A stretch of DNA of 64,000 nt, from contig CAVZBY010000001.1 in NCBI GenBank assembly GCA_963773685.1, positions 124,001-188,000 on the forward strand. Direction: 5' to 3'. The stretch is from JALHVH01 sp963773685 (GTDB lineage: Bacteria > Acidobacteriota > Aminicenantia > Aminicenantales > Saccharicenantaceae). The position numbers and the translations under genes were made by a program. Below are positions 17,741 through 26,145 of the stretch, piece by piece. Under the pieces are notes generated by a model. That model was not told where the DNA came from. It did no database searches and saw nothing but the letters and a program-made list of their open reading frames with translations. Positions within the stretch are counted from its first letter, which is position 1; each line of letters opens with the position of its first letter.

Positions 17741-18181
17741 TCAGGAGATCTTGTAGATCTCCAGGTTCTCGATCCCGTTGGCTTCGATCTCTTTCTCGTA
17801 TTTCTTGACGTACGGGGCGCGCTTCTCCTCGAGCTCCGCGTCGGTCATCTGATCGACCGTAGCCTGGCCATACTCCCTGACGAGGTCGCGCTCGGCCAGC
17901 TTCAGGATGAGGAGGTCCCAGAAAGCCCAATCTTCGTAGTCCTCGACGATGTCCTCGAGGGCTTCCTCGAGCTTCGCCGATGGATAGGTCCGCCCCTCCG
18001 CCTCGTCGAAATCTATCAGGTCCTTGAACCCGAAGGCGGGCGCCTGGGAATAGACGTGCTCGGCCTCGCGGTTATATTCCTCGATGAAATCGTTGGTCCG
18101 GTAGGCGTTGACCATCCAGTCGCCCAGATAGGCCAGGTGGAGCAATTTTTCGTACTGGTCCTTCGTGAACTTGATATCCAT
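17741..18181 (-). CDS. Conserved hypothetical acidic protein
   Basis: A 146-residue soluble, acidic, helical protein with no signal peptide or membrane segment. I do not recognise a family; regular acidic/aromatic helices suggest a structural or adaptor role. The start at 18181 gives MDIKFTKDQYEKLL. A longer frame from 18211 would add MRPDPYNRHT, but those codons lie in a dispersed repeat and are not credible. The gene ends 113 bp before the kinase gene on the same strand. Confidence 0.55.
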   Translation of the reverse strand: MDIKFTKDQYEKLLHLAYLGDWMVNAYRTNDFIEEYNREAEHVYSQAPAFGFKDLIDFDEAEGRTYPSAKLEEALEDIVEDYEDWAFWDLLILKLAERDLVREYGQATVDQMTDAELEEKRAPYVKKYEKEIEANGIENLEIYKIS

Positions 18182-18196
18182 GGTATGCCTATTATA

Positions 18197-18243
18197 GGGG
18201 TCAGGTCTCAACTTTTCAACTTAGGGGGGTCAGGTCTCGATCC
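18197..18243. repeat. Direct pair of GGGGTCAGGTCTC repeats
   Basis: Two copies in the same orientation: GGGGTCAGGTCTCAACTTTT beginning at 18197 and GGGGTCAGGTCTCGATCC at 18226-18243. The second copy and the junction encode the C-terminal tail of the ADP-ribosylglycohydrolase and supply its stop codon. Confidence 0.8.
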
Positions 18244-19299
18244 CTCCACCAGATCGGCCATATCCAAGCCGGAGACCCATTCGCGCGGGATGGCCCCTTT
18301 TCCGAGCCTGGCTCCGAGTATGTTCCCCGTGATGGCCCCGGTCGTATCGCTGTCGCCTCCATGATTCACCGCGGCGAGGACGCCCGCCCGGAGGTCGTCG
18401 GGAAAGCGCAGAGCGCAAAACAGCGAAATGGCCAGGGCTTTCTCGCCCGTCCATCCGCCGCCTGGGCCGGAGGCGTCCTCCTTCCCGGCAAGCGCATCGA
18501 TCGCTTCGGGAAAGGCGAGTTTCGGAGCCTCGCCCAGGGGGCTTCCGGCGGCCGCCGCCGCGGCCCGTTCGACCTCGGTCAGGGTCTCAGCATGACCTTT
18601 CCACCCCCTGAGGAGAGCCGCCGCCAACTCGAGGGCGGGCAGGATCTCCTCCCCTCGTGACAGGCTCGAGACGAGCGCGGCCAGGAAGCCCGCAGGAAGA
18701 TAGCCGCTGGGGTGCCCGTGGGTGATGGCCGCGACCTCGCATCCCGTCCGGAAGGCCGCCTCCTGATCGGCGTACCGGAGGCCGACCGGGGCGACACGCA
18801 TGACGCCGCCGCATCCTTTGCTGACGTTGATGGGGTCAGAGGTCGAGCCGCGGCGGCCGCTCTGCAGGGCGGCAAGGCAGGTCATGCCCGGAGAGCGGCG
18901 AGCCCACAGTCCCTTCTCGCGAATAAGCCGGCCCTCCGCCTTGAGGGCCTCCGGGGTTGCCCGCGCCCGTCCCCAGTTCGCGTCCTCCCCCTGGGTCAGA
19001 AGCCAGCGGAGGTAGGCGCGGTGGACGCTCTCGATGACGGCAGAGAGGGCCCGGGGGCCGCTTCCCCGCCCCTTTTCCCCCGCCAAAACAAGCCCTTCGG
19101 CCGTGAACAGCGTCATCTGGGTGTCGTCGGTGAAGGCCCCCTGGCCGCTCCAGAACTCGACATAGCCAGTGATGCCCGCCTCTCCGTAGCGGCGGCGGAT
19201 CTCGTCCATCGACATGAACTCGACCGGCGCGCCCAGCGCATCGCCGGCGGCCCCACCGAGGAGACAACCCACGGAGCGATCGACAGAGGGCCTTTCCAT
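18208..19299 (-). CDS. ADP-ribosylglycohydrolase family protein
   Basis: A 363-residue member of the DraG/ARH family, which removes ADP-ribose from modified proteins or small molecules with paired Mg ions. The metal-binding signatures are seen as AFTDDTQMT near residue 60 and NHGGDSDTTGAITGNILGA near residue 325. The N-terminus GCLLGGAAGDALGAPVEF is typical. The ATG at 19299 is preferred to a TTG at 19314. The last residues, SRPDPPKLKS, are encoded by a dispersed repeat, so the native C-terminus has been replaced or extended. It follows the CPBP gene with a 1-bp gap and is probably co-translated. Confidence 0.88.
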   Translation of the reverse strand: MERPSVDRSVGCLLGGAAGDALGAPVEFMSMDEIRRRYGEAGITGYVEFWSGQGAFTDDTQMTLFTAEGLVLAGEKGRGSGPRALSAVIESVHRAYLRWLLTQGEDANWGRARATPEALKAEGRLIREKGLWARRSPGMTCLAALQSGRRGSTSDPINVSKGCGGVMRVAPVGLRYADQEAAFRTGCEVAAITHGHPSGYLPAGFLAALVSSLSRGEEILPALELAAALLRGWKGHAETLTEVERAAAAAAGSPLGEAPKLAFPEAIDALAGKEDASGPGGGWTGEKALAISLFCALRFPDDLRAGVLAAVNHGGDSDTTGAITGNILGARLGKGAIPREWVSGLDMADLVEGSRPDPPKLKS

Positions 19300-19300
19300 T

Positions 19301-20194
19301 CTATATCCGGACAAAGGTCAGCGCGTAGGTGAAGAAGACGACCACGTCGGCCAGGAAGTGGATGAACCAGGGCCAGAGGAGTCCCTTGGTCTCGAGCATG
19401 CTCTTGCCCAGGAGCCAGCCGAGGAACGCCGTCATCAGGAAGCCGACGACGCCGGGAGGTGAGCCGTAGAGATAATGGCCCATCCCGAAGAATACGGAAG
19501 CGATCATGAGGGCGTGCCCGCGGCCGACGATGTCCACCAGGGTGGATAGGAAGGACGCCCGGTAATAGATCTCCTCATTAAAAGCGTTAATGGCCGCGAA
19601 CGCCAGGACCGCCGGAAGGAGCCCGGCGGCGCGACCGAACGCGCCCGGAGCAAGGTGCGCGGAGAGGAGTGTCGGGACCGCGACGGCCAGGGCGGCGATG
19701 ACGGCGAAGATCCAGCCGAAGATCCGCCAGGACTCTCCCTGCCGGATGCCCAGCCAGCGAACGGGCTCGATCGGGGCCTTGAGATCTCCCTTGACGAGAA
19801 AGAACGCACTCCTCCGGCCCTTGACGGCCCACAGGACCGCGATGACGGCAAGGGCCACCCCGCAATCCAGGACATAGATCCCCGCGTAGCCGAGCGTGAA
19901 TGAGACGCCCGCCCCTCCGAAACGGCCGCTCCACCAGGCTGTTCTGCCGGCGAGGCCCGTCAGGACCAAAGCCAGAAAAAAGATGAAGAACACGGAAAAG
20001 AACGGCCGCAGGGCGCGGAGCCGCTTCCATAGCGAACAGGCGACCAAGCCGGCCGCCAGCAGGCCGACTTTGGCCCAGGCCAGGCGCCCGGGGACGTGGC
20101 CGGCGAGGGCCTTGAAGAGGGCGTCGGGCAGGTCCGAAATGAGGAGGGCCGTCCCCCAGGCGAACGCGATGGTCAGGCGCCTATCGTTGGTCAA
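19301..20194 (-). CDS. CPBP-family intramembrane metalloprotease
   Basis: A 297-residue polytopic membrane protein with about eight hydrophobic segments. The CPBP motifs are NEEIYYRASF (motif 1, EExxxR), FFGMGHYLYG (motif 2) and FIHFLADVV (motif 3). The family contains CAAX-prenyl-protease-like and bacteriocin self-immunity proteins. No ATG is available near the family N-terminus. I infer a TTG start at 20194 giving MTNDRRLTIAF; the open frame upstream is only an out-of-frame overlap with the Fe-S protein gene. Confidence 0.75.
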   Translation of the reverse strand: MTNDRRLTIAFAWGTALLISDLPDALFKALAGHVPGRLAWAKVGLLAAGLVACSLWKRLRALRPFFSVFFIFFLALVLTGLAGRTAWWSGRFGGAGVSFTLGYAGIYVLDCGVALAVIAVLWAVKGRRSAFFLVKGDLKAPIEPVRWLGIRQGESWRIFGWIFAVIAALAVAVPTLLSAHLAPGAFGRAAGLLPAVLAFAAINAFNEEIYYRASFLSTLVDIVGRGHALMIASVFFGMGHYLYGSPPGVVGFLMTAFLGWLLGKSMLETKGLLWPWFIHFLADVVVFFTYALTFVRI

Positions 20195-20288
20195 GATCTT
20201 CTCGTTCCCCGTCCTCGCTGTGGGAAAGATATGCCCCGCCGGATGCGATGTCAACCGGAAAACGGGCTGAGCCGGGATCCCGACCCCG

Positions 20289-21275
20289 TCACAGGGCCTC
20301 CGAGAGAAGGAGGACGTTGCGGGCGAAAGCTTCGATCTCTTCGGTAAGATGGAGTCGGTCGAACTTCTCCGTGACCGCGGCCCAAAGGGCCGGCGCCGCG
20401 TCGGGCGGGGGTGTGCCGCCCTCTTTTCCCTTTCCGGCGTTCTCGAGACGTCCCAATTCGAGCAGGGCCCGGGTCTCGGGGTCCGTAAAAATGATGTCCA
20501 GCCTCTCATACAGGAGCTTGCCTTTGTTCTCCGGGCAGGCCTCGAGGCAAGCCAGGCACCCGACGAGGCAGGCCGGCCTCGCCTGCCGGATGCCTTCCGG
20601 CTTCGCTCCTCTTGATTCGGTGAACCGTACGTTGCACTTCTCGGCGGACAATAGGAACCGGTCCTCACGAATGGCGCCCATCGGGCAGGCATTCATGCAG
20701 GCCCGGCACGCCGCGCACCGCTCGAGCGAGGTCTCGACGGCCTGTCCCGGGCGCGCCAAGGCCTCTCTCAACCGCCGGCCGGGTTCGCCTCCCACGAGAT
20801 AGCCGCAGAGCTGATGGTGACTCCCAAAACCCGGGACGTAGGTCACATTGTTCCGGCCGTAGACCGCCAGGCCCATGTGAACGGAAAGAGACTTGAGCGG
20901 GGCCTTGAGGAGGCCGACAGCAGCGCCTTCGCCGAGGACCTTCTTCAATTCGGCCAGCACGTCCGTGAAGATAGCGTTGTACCTGTAATAGGTGGGCGGG
21001 AGGAGGCCTTCGAACCTGCGTCCGTCGAGCTCGAACGAAACGACATGGGCCGGAGACCGCACGGATAAGAGAAGAACGGCTTCCGGCTTCGCGACCCCGG
21101 AGCCTTCGCCGAAGCCGAATCCGCTCAGGTTTTCGCGGAAGAACGCTCCATCGATCTGGCCCGTGTCGCGCCGGCCCTCGAGCATATTCCTGACCGTATC
21201 CAGGACCTCGACCCCCGCGACAGCGAACGGACGGCCGCCGGCCTCGGACCATCGTCTCAAAACATCTTCGATCAT
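20289..21275 (-). CDS. Fe-S protein with QueG-like double 4Fe-4S domain
   Basis: A 328-residue cytoplasmic protein. The C-terminal half has two ferredoxin-type clusters, CAACRACMNACP and CLVGCLACLEACPENK, separated as in epoxyqueuosine reductase QueG. The N-terminal half is only loosely like QueG, and I see no convincing cobalamin-binding segment, so the substrate is unknown. GGGGGAG six bases upstream supports the ATG at 21275 rather than the one at 21296. It is transcribed divergently from a CGNR regulator across a region with two paired operators, and is the likely regulatory target. Confidence 0.75.
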   Translation of the reverse strand: MIEDVLRRWSEAGGRPFAVAGVEVLDTVRNMLEGRRDTGQIDGAFFRENLSGFGFGEGSGVAKPEAVLLLSVRSPAHVVSFELDGRRFEGLLPPTYYRYNAIFTDVLAELKKVLGEGAAVGLLKAPLKSLSVHMGLAVYGRNNVTYVPGFGSHHQLCGYLVGGEPGRRLREALARPGQAVETSLERCAACRACMNACPMGAIREDRFLLSAEKCNVRFTESRGAKPEGIRQARPACLVGCLACLEACPENKGKLLYERLDIIFTDPETRALLELGRLENAGKGKEGGTPPPDAAPALWAAVTEKFDRLHLTEEIEAFARNVLLLSEAL

Positions 21276-21296
21276 GGCGTCTCCCCCGACAGGCAT

Positions 21297-21328
21297 TGTA
21301 ACTCTCTATGTAATGTTTACTAGTTACA
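21297..21328. promoter_or_regulatory. Operator 1, 32-bp dyad TGTAACT-N18-AGTTACA
   Basis: The arms TGTAACT (21297-21303) and AGTTACA (21322-21328) are perfect complements. The site sits just upstream of the Fe-S protein gene. Confidence 0.6.
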
Positions 21329-21350
21329 CTTGATATTTACGCCGCTTTAA

Positions 21351-21382
21351 TGTAATTGTCAATAGGGAAATAGATAATTACA
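21351..21382. promoter_or_regulatory. Operator 2, 32-bp dyad TGTAATT-N18-AATTACA
   Basis: The arms TGTAATT (21351-21357) and AATTACA (21376-21382) are perfect complements. This site has the same 32-bp length as operator 1, starts 54 bp after it, and ends directly against the ATG of the CGNR gene, so binding should block its expression. Confidence 0.6.
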
Positions 21383-21934
21383 ATGTCCGAAGACGTCTGG
21401 GCCGATCTGCTGAACAGCGACTGGCACGACCATCTGGGGTCCGGCCGCCGCGAAGACCGCCTCGAGGATCCGGCCTGGCTCGGGCGATTCCTCGCGAATC
21501 ACCATCTCGACACGTCCGGAATCCCGGCCGGCCGCCTAGTCCCCGCCCTCCGCGCGCTCCGCGTCCTCATGCGCCGGATGGCCGACGCTTACGCCGCGCG
21601 CCGGGCGCCCGCCCCCGGGGATTGGAAGGCCCTGAACGCCTATCTCGACCGGGCTCCCCTCTCCCGCCGCTTGACTCCGCCCGCCCGCGGCCTCCGGCCA
21701 GCTCTCTCGTTCGTTTCCCGCGCGGGCCGTCTCGATGCGCTCCTCGGGGATATCGCGCACGCCTTTGGCGAGGCGCTGGCCGATGGCGAACCCTCTCGGG
21801 TCAAGATCTGCGGGAACGCGGACTGTCTCTGGGTCTTCTACGACCGAAGCCGGAATAGATCCCGGAAATGGTGCGAAGCCACCTGCGGGAACCTGATGAA
21901 GGTCCGGCGCTTCCGGTCGCGGAAGAGCGCCTGA
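21383..21934 (+). CDS. CGNR zinc-finger transcriptional regulator
   Basis: A 183-residue protein with an N-terminal helical ABATE-like domain and a C-terminal CGNR zinc finger. The finger is read as CGNADCLWVFYDRSRN, then WCEATCGNLMKVRRFR. CGNR proteins are DNA-binding regulators found in many bacteria. The gene is divergent from the Fe-S protein gene, with two matched 32-bp dyads between them. Autoregulation and control of the Fe-S gene are inferred from that layout. Confidence 0.88.
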   Translation: MSEDVWADLLNSDWHDHLGSGRREDRLEDPAWLGRFLANHHLDTSGIPAGRLVPALRALRVLMRRMADAYAARRAPAPGDWKALNAYLDRAPLSRRLTPPARGLRPALSFVSRAGRLDALLGDIAHAFGEALADGEPSRVKICGNADCLWVFYDRSRNRSRKWCEATCGNLMKVRRFRSRKSA

Positions 21935-21956
21935 ATCGCGGCCCGCGCCGGCCCGG

Positions 21957-22316
21957 TCATCCCTTCCCTGCGGATCGCGCCTTCTCCAAATGCAGGCCGT
22001 GGAGCAAACGGTGACCGATGGGCGCCATGATGATGCCCACGATGACCAAGAAGACGACGCCGGAGAACAACGCATAGAAGGACGCGAAGATCTTCCCGGC
22101 CGGGGTCCGGATCATGTTCACCGGCCCCATGCCTCCGAGGATCATGGACGCGTTGAGAAGGGCGTCGAGCCAGGAGAGGTCCTCCAGGAAATGGTATCCG
22201 GCGACGCCGATGCCGAGCGACCCTAAGATGAGGGCCATGCCGATGAGAAGATGCGCGAGGAGGCGGCGGGCAAATCCCCTCAACGGAAGGAGAGGCTCGC
22301 TCTTGTGTTCGTACAT
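21957..22316 (-). CDS. Two-helix membrane protein, K+-channel-like
   Basis: A 119-residue protein with two strong transmembrane segments around a re-entrant-like loop (LLNASMILGGMGPV). The layout recalls the pore module of two-helix potassium channels, but the TVGYG filter is replaced by ILGGMGP, so channel activity is doubtful. An earlier in-frame ATG at 22370 would add 18 residues; the shorter form fits the membrane topology. It converges on the CGNR gene. Confidence 0.6.
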   Translation of the reverse strand: MYEHKSEPLLPLRGFARRLLAHLLIGMALILGSLGIGVAGYHFLEDLSWLDALLNASMILGGMGPVNMIRTPAGKIFASFYALFSGVVFLVIVGIIMAPIGHRLLHGLHLEKARSAGKG

Positions 22317-22468
22317 TCTAGGGCAGGCGCCGACCTTCCTTTTTATATCGCGGCGCGCGGGCGTTGTCAAACGCGGAGCGTCCGGCCCCGCCTATCGAGG
22401 GGCCGAAACCGGCCAGAATTGACTTCCTTCGGGGATTGCCAATATAGTAAGCCCAAAGGAGGGGTCCC

Positions 22469-24034
22469 ATGAAGAAGTCCGTTCCATTCTTATTCGCTAT
22501 CATCTTTCTCGCGGGCCTGGCCCAGGCCCAAAGCATCACCGTGACGAGCCCGGCGGCCGGGGATTCCTGGTCGATCGGCAGTACCCACGACATCGTCTGG
22601 ACCATCCGCGGCGCGATGGACGACCAGGTCAAGATCCGGCTGTTCCAGGGCGGGACATCGGTCTTCGATATCGCTGACCGCGTCCCCAATTCCGGACGTT
22701 ACTCCTGGACCATTCCGGGCACGGTCGTTCCGGGAAGGTACAAGGTCCGCGTGCGCACCATCGACAACGCCGTAGTCGATAACAGCGACGAATTCGCCAT
22801 CACGGTCGCCGCCGCCCAGCCGGAGCCATCGTCGCCTTCCCCGGCGCCGCTCATCCTCGTCTCCCCGAACGGCAAGGAAGAGATCCCGATCGGCGCCACC
22901 TTCCGTATCACCTGGAGGGCCATCTCCGGCGGGGCTGCGGACAGGACCGTGGACCTGTTCCTTTCCAAGGATGGCCGCTCCGCGGGCGTCATCGCCGAGA
23001 ACGTCCTGCTCAGCCAAAGGACTTTCGAGTGGGCGGCCGGCAAGCTCCTCGGCCGGACGGCCGAGCCCGGGCGCGGCTACGCGGTCCGGATCCGGGTGGA
23101 CGGGACAACGATCCAGGACGAAAGCGACAGGCCCTTCATCCTCGTCTCCAGAGGCGGGGCGGGCGGGGCCTGTGATTTCGCGATCGAGGACGTGACGCTT
23201 GCGGACGGCATGCCCCTCGAGCATGGCGTCGCCGTTTCATCTCCTTCCGATCCTCGAGATATCAACAGCGCGTTCCTCGTCAAGGTCCGATGGAACAAGA
23301 CTCCGCCCGCGGTCCCGGGCGGTCAGCATTTCATCCAGACGCGGGCTATCCTGACGGATACCGCGCTCGGCAGCGCCCCCGCGACGCCGCCCCGCTTTTC
23401 GGAAGCGAACGCCGACGGTTCCGGCCTGATCACGATCCGCTATCCCTTCCGCATCGTCTGGGCGGACATCCTGCGGATGACGCGAGACCGCCACATCCCC
23501 ATCGAGTTCCGCATCGCCTTCTCCCGGGGCGATTTCGATTCCGTCCCCGGGAACAACACGCGGACCCTCGACCTGCGGCTCGTTGGCGTCCAGCCGCTCC
23601 CGGATTTCGTCGCCGAGATCGTCCCCGGGACCGTCTGGGGCGAGGCGGTCAACGCCCTCGACAGCAACGAACACGACCTCCTGGACTTCAGGGCGCAGGT
23701 CCGTTTCAAGAACCTCGCCCGGAACGAGGTCGGGGGACCCTCCGCGCCCTTCCCGGGCGTCAATTATCTCGCCCACGTCTTCTACAAGGACAACGACGGG
23801 ACATGGCGCGAGGCGTACTGGGATTGGCAGCACATCACGGTCCCGTCGGACGACTGGGTCGTCGTCAACATCGAGAAGATCCATACGAACCATTTCTCGG
23901 GCGAAAGCATCATCCCTGTCAACCAATGGAAGCCCATGAAGTTCGAGATCACCATCAACGACGCGCACGAGGATGTCATACCGGAGGTCTCCAGGGAGAA
24001 CAACAAAGCCGTAGTGGAGTTCGAGCTGGACTGA
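22469..24034 (+). CDS. Secreted protein with two Kre9/KNH-type domains
   Basis: A 521-residue exported protein with a signal peptide cut after AQA. Two Ig-like domains of the Kre9/KNH (Ser-Thr-rich membrane-anchored) type follow, each opening with ITVTSPxxGDSW or ILVSPNGKEEIPIG and ending in a YKVRVRTID-like strand. The C-terminal half (VKVRW..., PDFVAEIVPGTVWG) resembles CARDB-like adhesion domains. No catalytic residues are seen. It is probably a cell-surface or secreted structural protein. A decayed relative is found at 36059-37536. GGAGGGG precedes the ATG. Confidence 0.75.
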   Translation: MKKSVPFLFAIIFLAGLAQAQSITVTSPAAGDSWSIGSTHDIVWTIRGAMDDQVKIRLFQGGTSVFDIADRVPNSGRYSWTIPGTVVPGRYKVRVRTIDNAVVDNSDEFAITVAAAQPEPSSPSPAPLILVSPNGKEEIPIGATFRITWRAISGGAADRTVDLFLSKDGRSAGVIAENVLLSQRTFEWAAGKLLGRTAEPGRGYAVRIRVDGTTIQDESDRPFILVSRGGAGGACDFAIEDVTLADGMPLEHGVAVSSPSDPRDINSAFLVKVRWNKTPPAVPGGQHFIQTRAILTDTALGSAPATPPRFSEANADGSGLITIRYPFRIVWADILRMTRDRHIPIEFRIAFSRGDFDSVPGNNTRTLDLRLVGVQPLPDFVAEIVPGTVWGEAVNALDSNEHDLLDFRAQVRFKNLARNEVGGPSAPFPGVNYLAHVFYKDNDGTWREAYWDWQHITVPSDDWVVVNIEKIHTNHFSGESIIPVNQWKPMKFEITINDAHEDVIPEVSRENNKAVVEFELD

Positions 24035-24041
24035 CCTTGGG

Positions 24042-26099
24042 CTATTTCTTGAGATATTTGGCGTACCAGGCCAGGTAGCGCACATACCTGTCGCGGACGT
24101 AGCCCGGCAGGGAGATGCCGTGGAACTGGTCCGGGTAAACGACGAGCTGGGTGTCCACGCCCAGGCTTTTCAGGGCCTGGTACATCTGCTCCCCGCCGAT
24201 GATGGGGACGTTGAAGTCCTGGTCTCCGCCCATGAAAAGCGTCGGCGTCCTGATGCGGTCGGCCTTGAAGAACGGATACGAGATCCGGATCCACTTGTCC
24301 TGGGCCTTCCACGGCACGCCGATCTCGGTCTCGTACTGGCGGATATACTGGTCGCTCCCGTACATCGATAGCTGCAGGGCGCTCCCCGCGCCGCTGATCG
24401 CCGCCTTGAATCGGGCGTCCGTGGCGATGGTGTAATCGGTCAGGATGCCGCCATAGCTCCAGCCGCCGATCCCGAGCCTGTCAGGATCGGCAACACCCAT
24501 GGCAATAGCCCGGTCGACGGCCCCGAGAAGATCCATCACTTCCTTGCGGCCCCAATCCCCGTAGATGGCCTTCTGGAAGGCCGAGCCGCGGCCGGCGCTT
24601 CCGCGGTAATTGACGGCCAGCACCACATAGCCGTTCGCGGCGAACAGCTCGCGATCGAAGCTGAAGCCGTGCTCCTCCTGCATGTTCGGGCCGCCGTGGA
24701 TGCGGAGGAGCAGAGGGTAGCGCTTCCCGGCTTCGTAAGCGGCCGGTTTGACCATCAAACCGTTGACGACGGTGCCGTCCTTGCTCTTCGACACAAAATC
24801 CTCTGTCGTCGCGAGGCTGAGCTCAGCCAGCAGGGCATCGTTCTGATGCGAGAGCCGTCTCAGCTTTCCGTCCGGCTCGAGGGCGCAGACCTCGTCAACC
24901 TCCGTCGCCGTCCCCGCGAGCAGGGTTAGCGCGCCGTCCGGTCCGAGTGTAACATTATCGACCGTACGCCGTCCGGTCGTCAGGGCTTCGACGGGTCCGC
25001 CCTCGGCCGGCATACGGCCGATGTAGGACGCCCGGTCGTCGGTAACGATGAACAGGAGGCTCTTTCCGTCCGGGGCCCAGGCGAGAGGGCCGGATACGCC
25101 GCGATCGAGCGCCCCGGTCAGGATGGAAACAGGACCGCCGTCGGCCGGGGCGACCGCCAGCTTGTTGAGATTGTAGGCCATGTACCGCGGTTCATCGCCC
25201 CTGAGAAAGGCGATCCGCCGCCCGTCCGGGCTCCAGGCCGGCCTTCCGTCATCCGGTCCCGGGAAGTCCGTGAGGCGGCGCGGCTCGGCGCCCGCTTTCG
25301 CCTCGATGACGTAGAGATCGGAGTTCGGCCAACGATCCGACTCCGGCCCGCGATCGCCGACGAAAGCGATCCTGAGGCCGTCAGGCGACCAGGCCGGTGC
25401 GCCGTCGTCGTACGGGCCCTTGGTCAGCTGTTCGGCCTTTCCCGTCTCCGCGTCGCAGAGCCAGAGGTGCGTGGCCGGGGCCTTGAGATAGCCGGCGCGG
25501 TCCCGCTTGAAGCGATAGAGGTCGACGACGACGGGAGGCTTTGCCTTGCGCTTCCAGCCCTCCATCTTCTCCGGCTCATCGGCCGGGTCCGGATCGCTCC
25601 CGACGAGGACAAGCCTCTTCCCGTCCGGGGCCCAGGCATAATCGTCGATGCCGCCCTTGATGTCGGTGAGCTTCCGGGCCTCTCCGCCCCTCCGGTCGAG
25701 CAGCCAGACCTGGGCGCCCGCCTTCTTCTCCTCCTCCGTGCCGCGCGACGCGAGGAACGCAAGATAGCGGCCGTCCGGGCTCCAGCGCGGCGAGCTCTCT
25801 CCGTCCGGGCTCGAGGTCAGCCGGACCTCCTCTTTCCCGTCCCAGCTCGCCATCCAGAGGTCCGAGTCGCGCTTGTCCTTCTCCAGGTCGATGGTCGATA
25901 CGGTGTAAGCGACCCATTTCCCGTCGGGCGACCGTTGGGGATCGCCGACGCCGCGGAACCTGGCGAAATCGTCCGGCGCGATCGCGCGCTTCGCCGTCTG
26001 GGCGGAGGCCATGGGCGCCCCGCCGCAGAGGACCGCGATGGCCATCGTGAGAAAACCGACAAGAACCCGGTATCGTGAATCAGAATTCGTGTTCCGCAT
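24042..26099 (-). CDS. Secreted S9 dipeptidyl-peptidase-like enzyme
   Basis: A 685-residue protein: signal peptide (cut near ASAQT), a PD40/WD40-like propeller with SPDGKxxAY motifs in residues ~45-400, and a C-terminal prolyl-oligopeptidase domain. The triad is Ser in GGWSYGGILTD, Asp in GGDQDFNVP and His in DQFHGISLPG. This is the standard layout of S9C acylaminoacyl peptidases. It converges on the Kre9-domain gene with a 7-bp gap. A second S9 enzyme at 10962 has the same overall design, which points to an oligopeptide-scavenging lifestyle. Confidence 0.92.
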   Translation of the reverse strand: MRNTNSDSRYRVLVGFLTMAIAVLCGGAPMASAQTAKRAIAPDDFARFRGVGDPQRSPDGKWVAYTVSTIDLEKDKRDSDLWMASWDGKEEVRLTSSPDGESSPRWSPDGRYLAFLASRGTEEEKKAGAQVWLLDRRGGEARKLTDIKGGIDDYAWAPDGKRLVLVGSDPDPADEPEKMEGWKRKAKPPVVVDLYRFKRDRAGYLKAPATHLWLCDAETGKAEQLTKGPYDDGAPAWSPDGLRIAFVGDRGPESDRWPNSDLYVIEAKAGAEPRRLTDFPGPDDGRPAWSPDGRRIAFLRGDEPRYMAYNLNKLAVAPADGGPVSILTGALDRGVSGPLAWAPDGKSLLFIVTDDRASYIGRMPAEGGPVEALTTGRRTVDNVTLGPDGALTLLAGTATEVDEVCALEPDGKLRRLSHQNDALLAELSLATTEDFVSKSKDGTVVNGLMVKPAAYEAGKRYPLLLRIHGGPNMQEEHGFSFDRELFAANGYVVLAVNYRGSAGRGSAFQKAIYGDWGRKEVMDLLGAVDRAIAMGVADPDRLGIGGWSYGGILTDYTIATDARFKAAISGAGSALQLSMYGSDQYIRQYETEIGVPWKAQDKWIRISYPFFKADRIRTPTLFMGGDQDFNVPIIGGEQMYQALKSLGVDTQLVVYPDQFHGISLPGYVRDRYVRYLAWYAKYLKK

Positions 26100-26145
26100 A
26101 AGGGGACTTATACTGCCCGCTCCGACGACCTGTCAAGAGAGCGGA

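Noticed and set aside
17628..17930. 101-residue N-terminal extension of the histidine kinase
   Set aside because: The extension precedes a clear signal peptide, overlaps the neighbouring gene and has no conserved features.
18831..18850. GGGGTCAGAGGTCGAG as a repeat copy
   Set aside because: It lies in a conserved coding part of the ADP-ribosylglycohydrolase (TSDPINVSKGCGG) and diverges from the core after nine bases.
19301..20692. 463-codon form of the CPBP protease gene
   Set aside because: The first 166 codons overlap the Fe-S protein gene out of frame and encode Arg/Pro-rich sequence. The real gene probably starts at TTG 20194.
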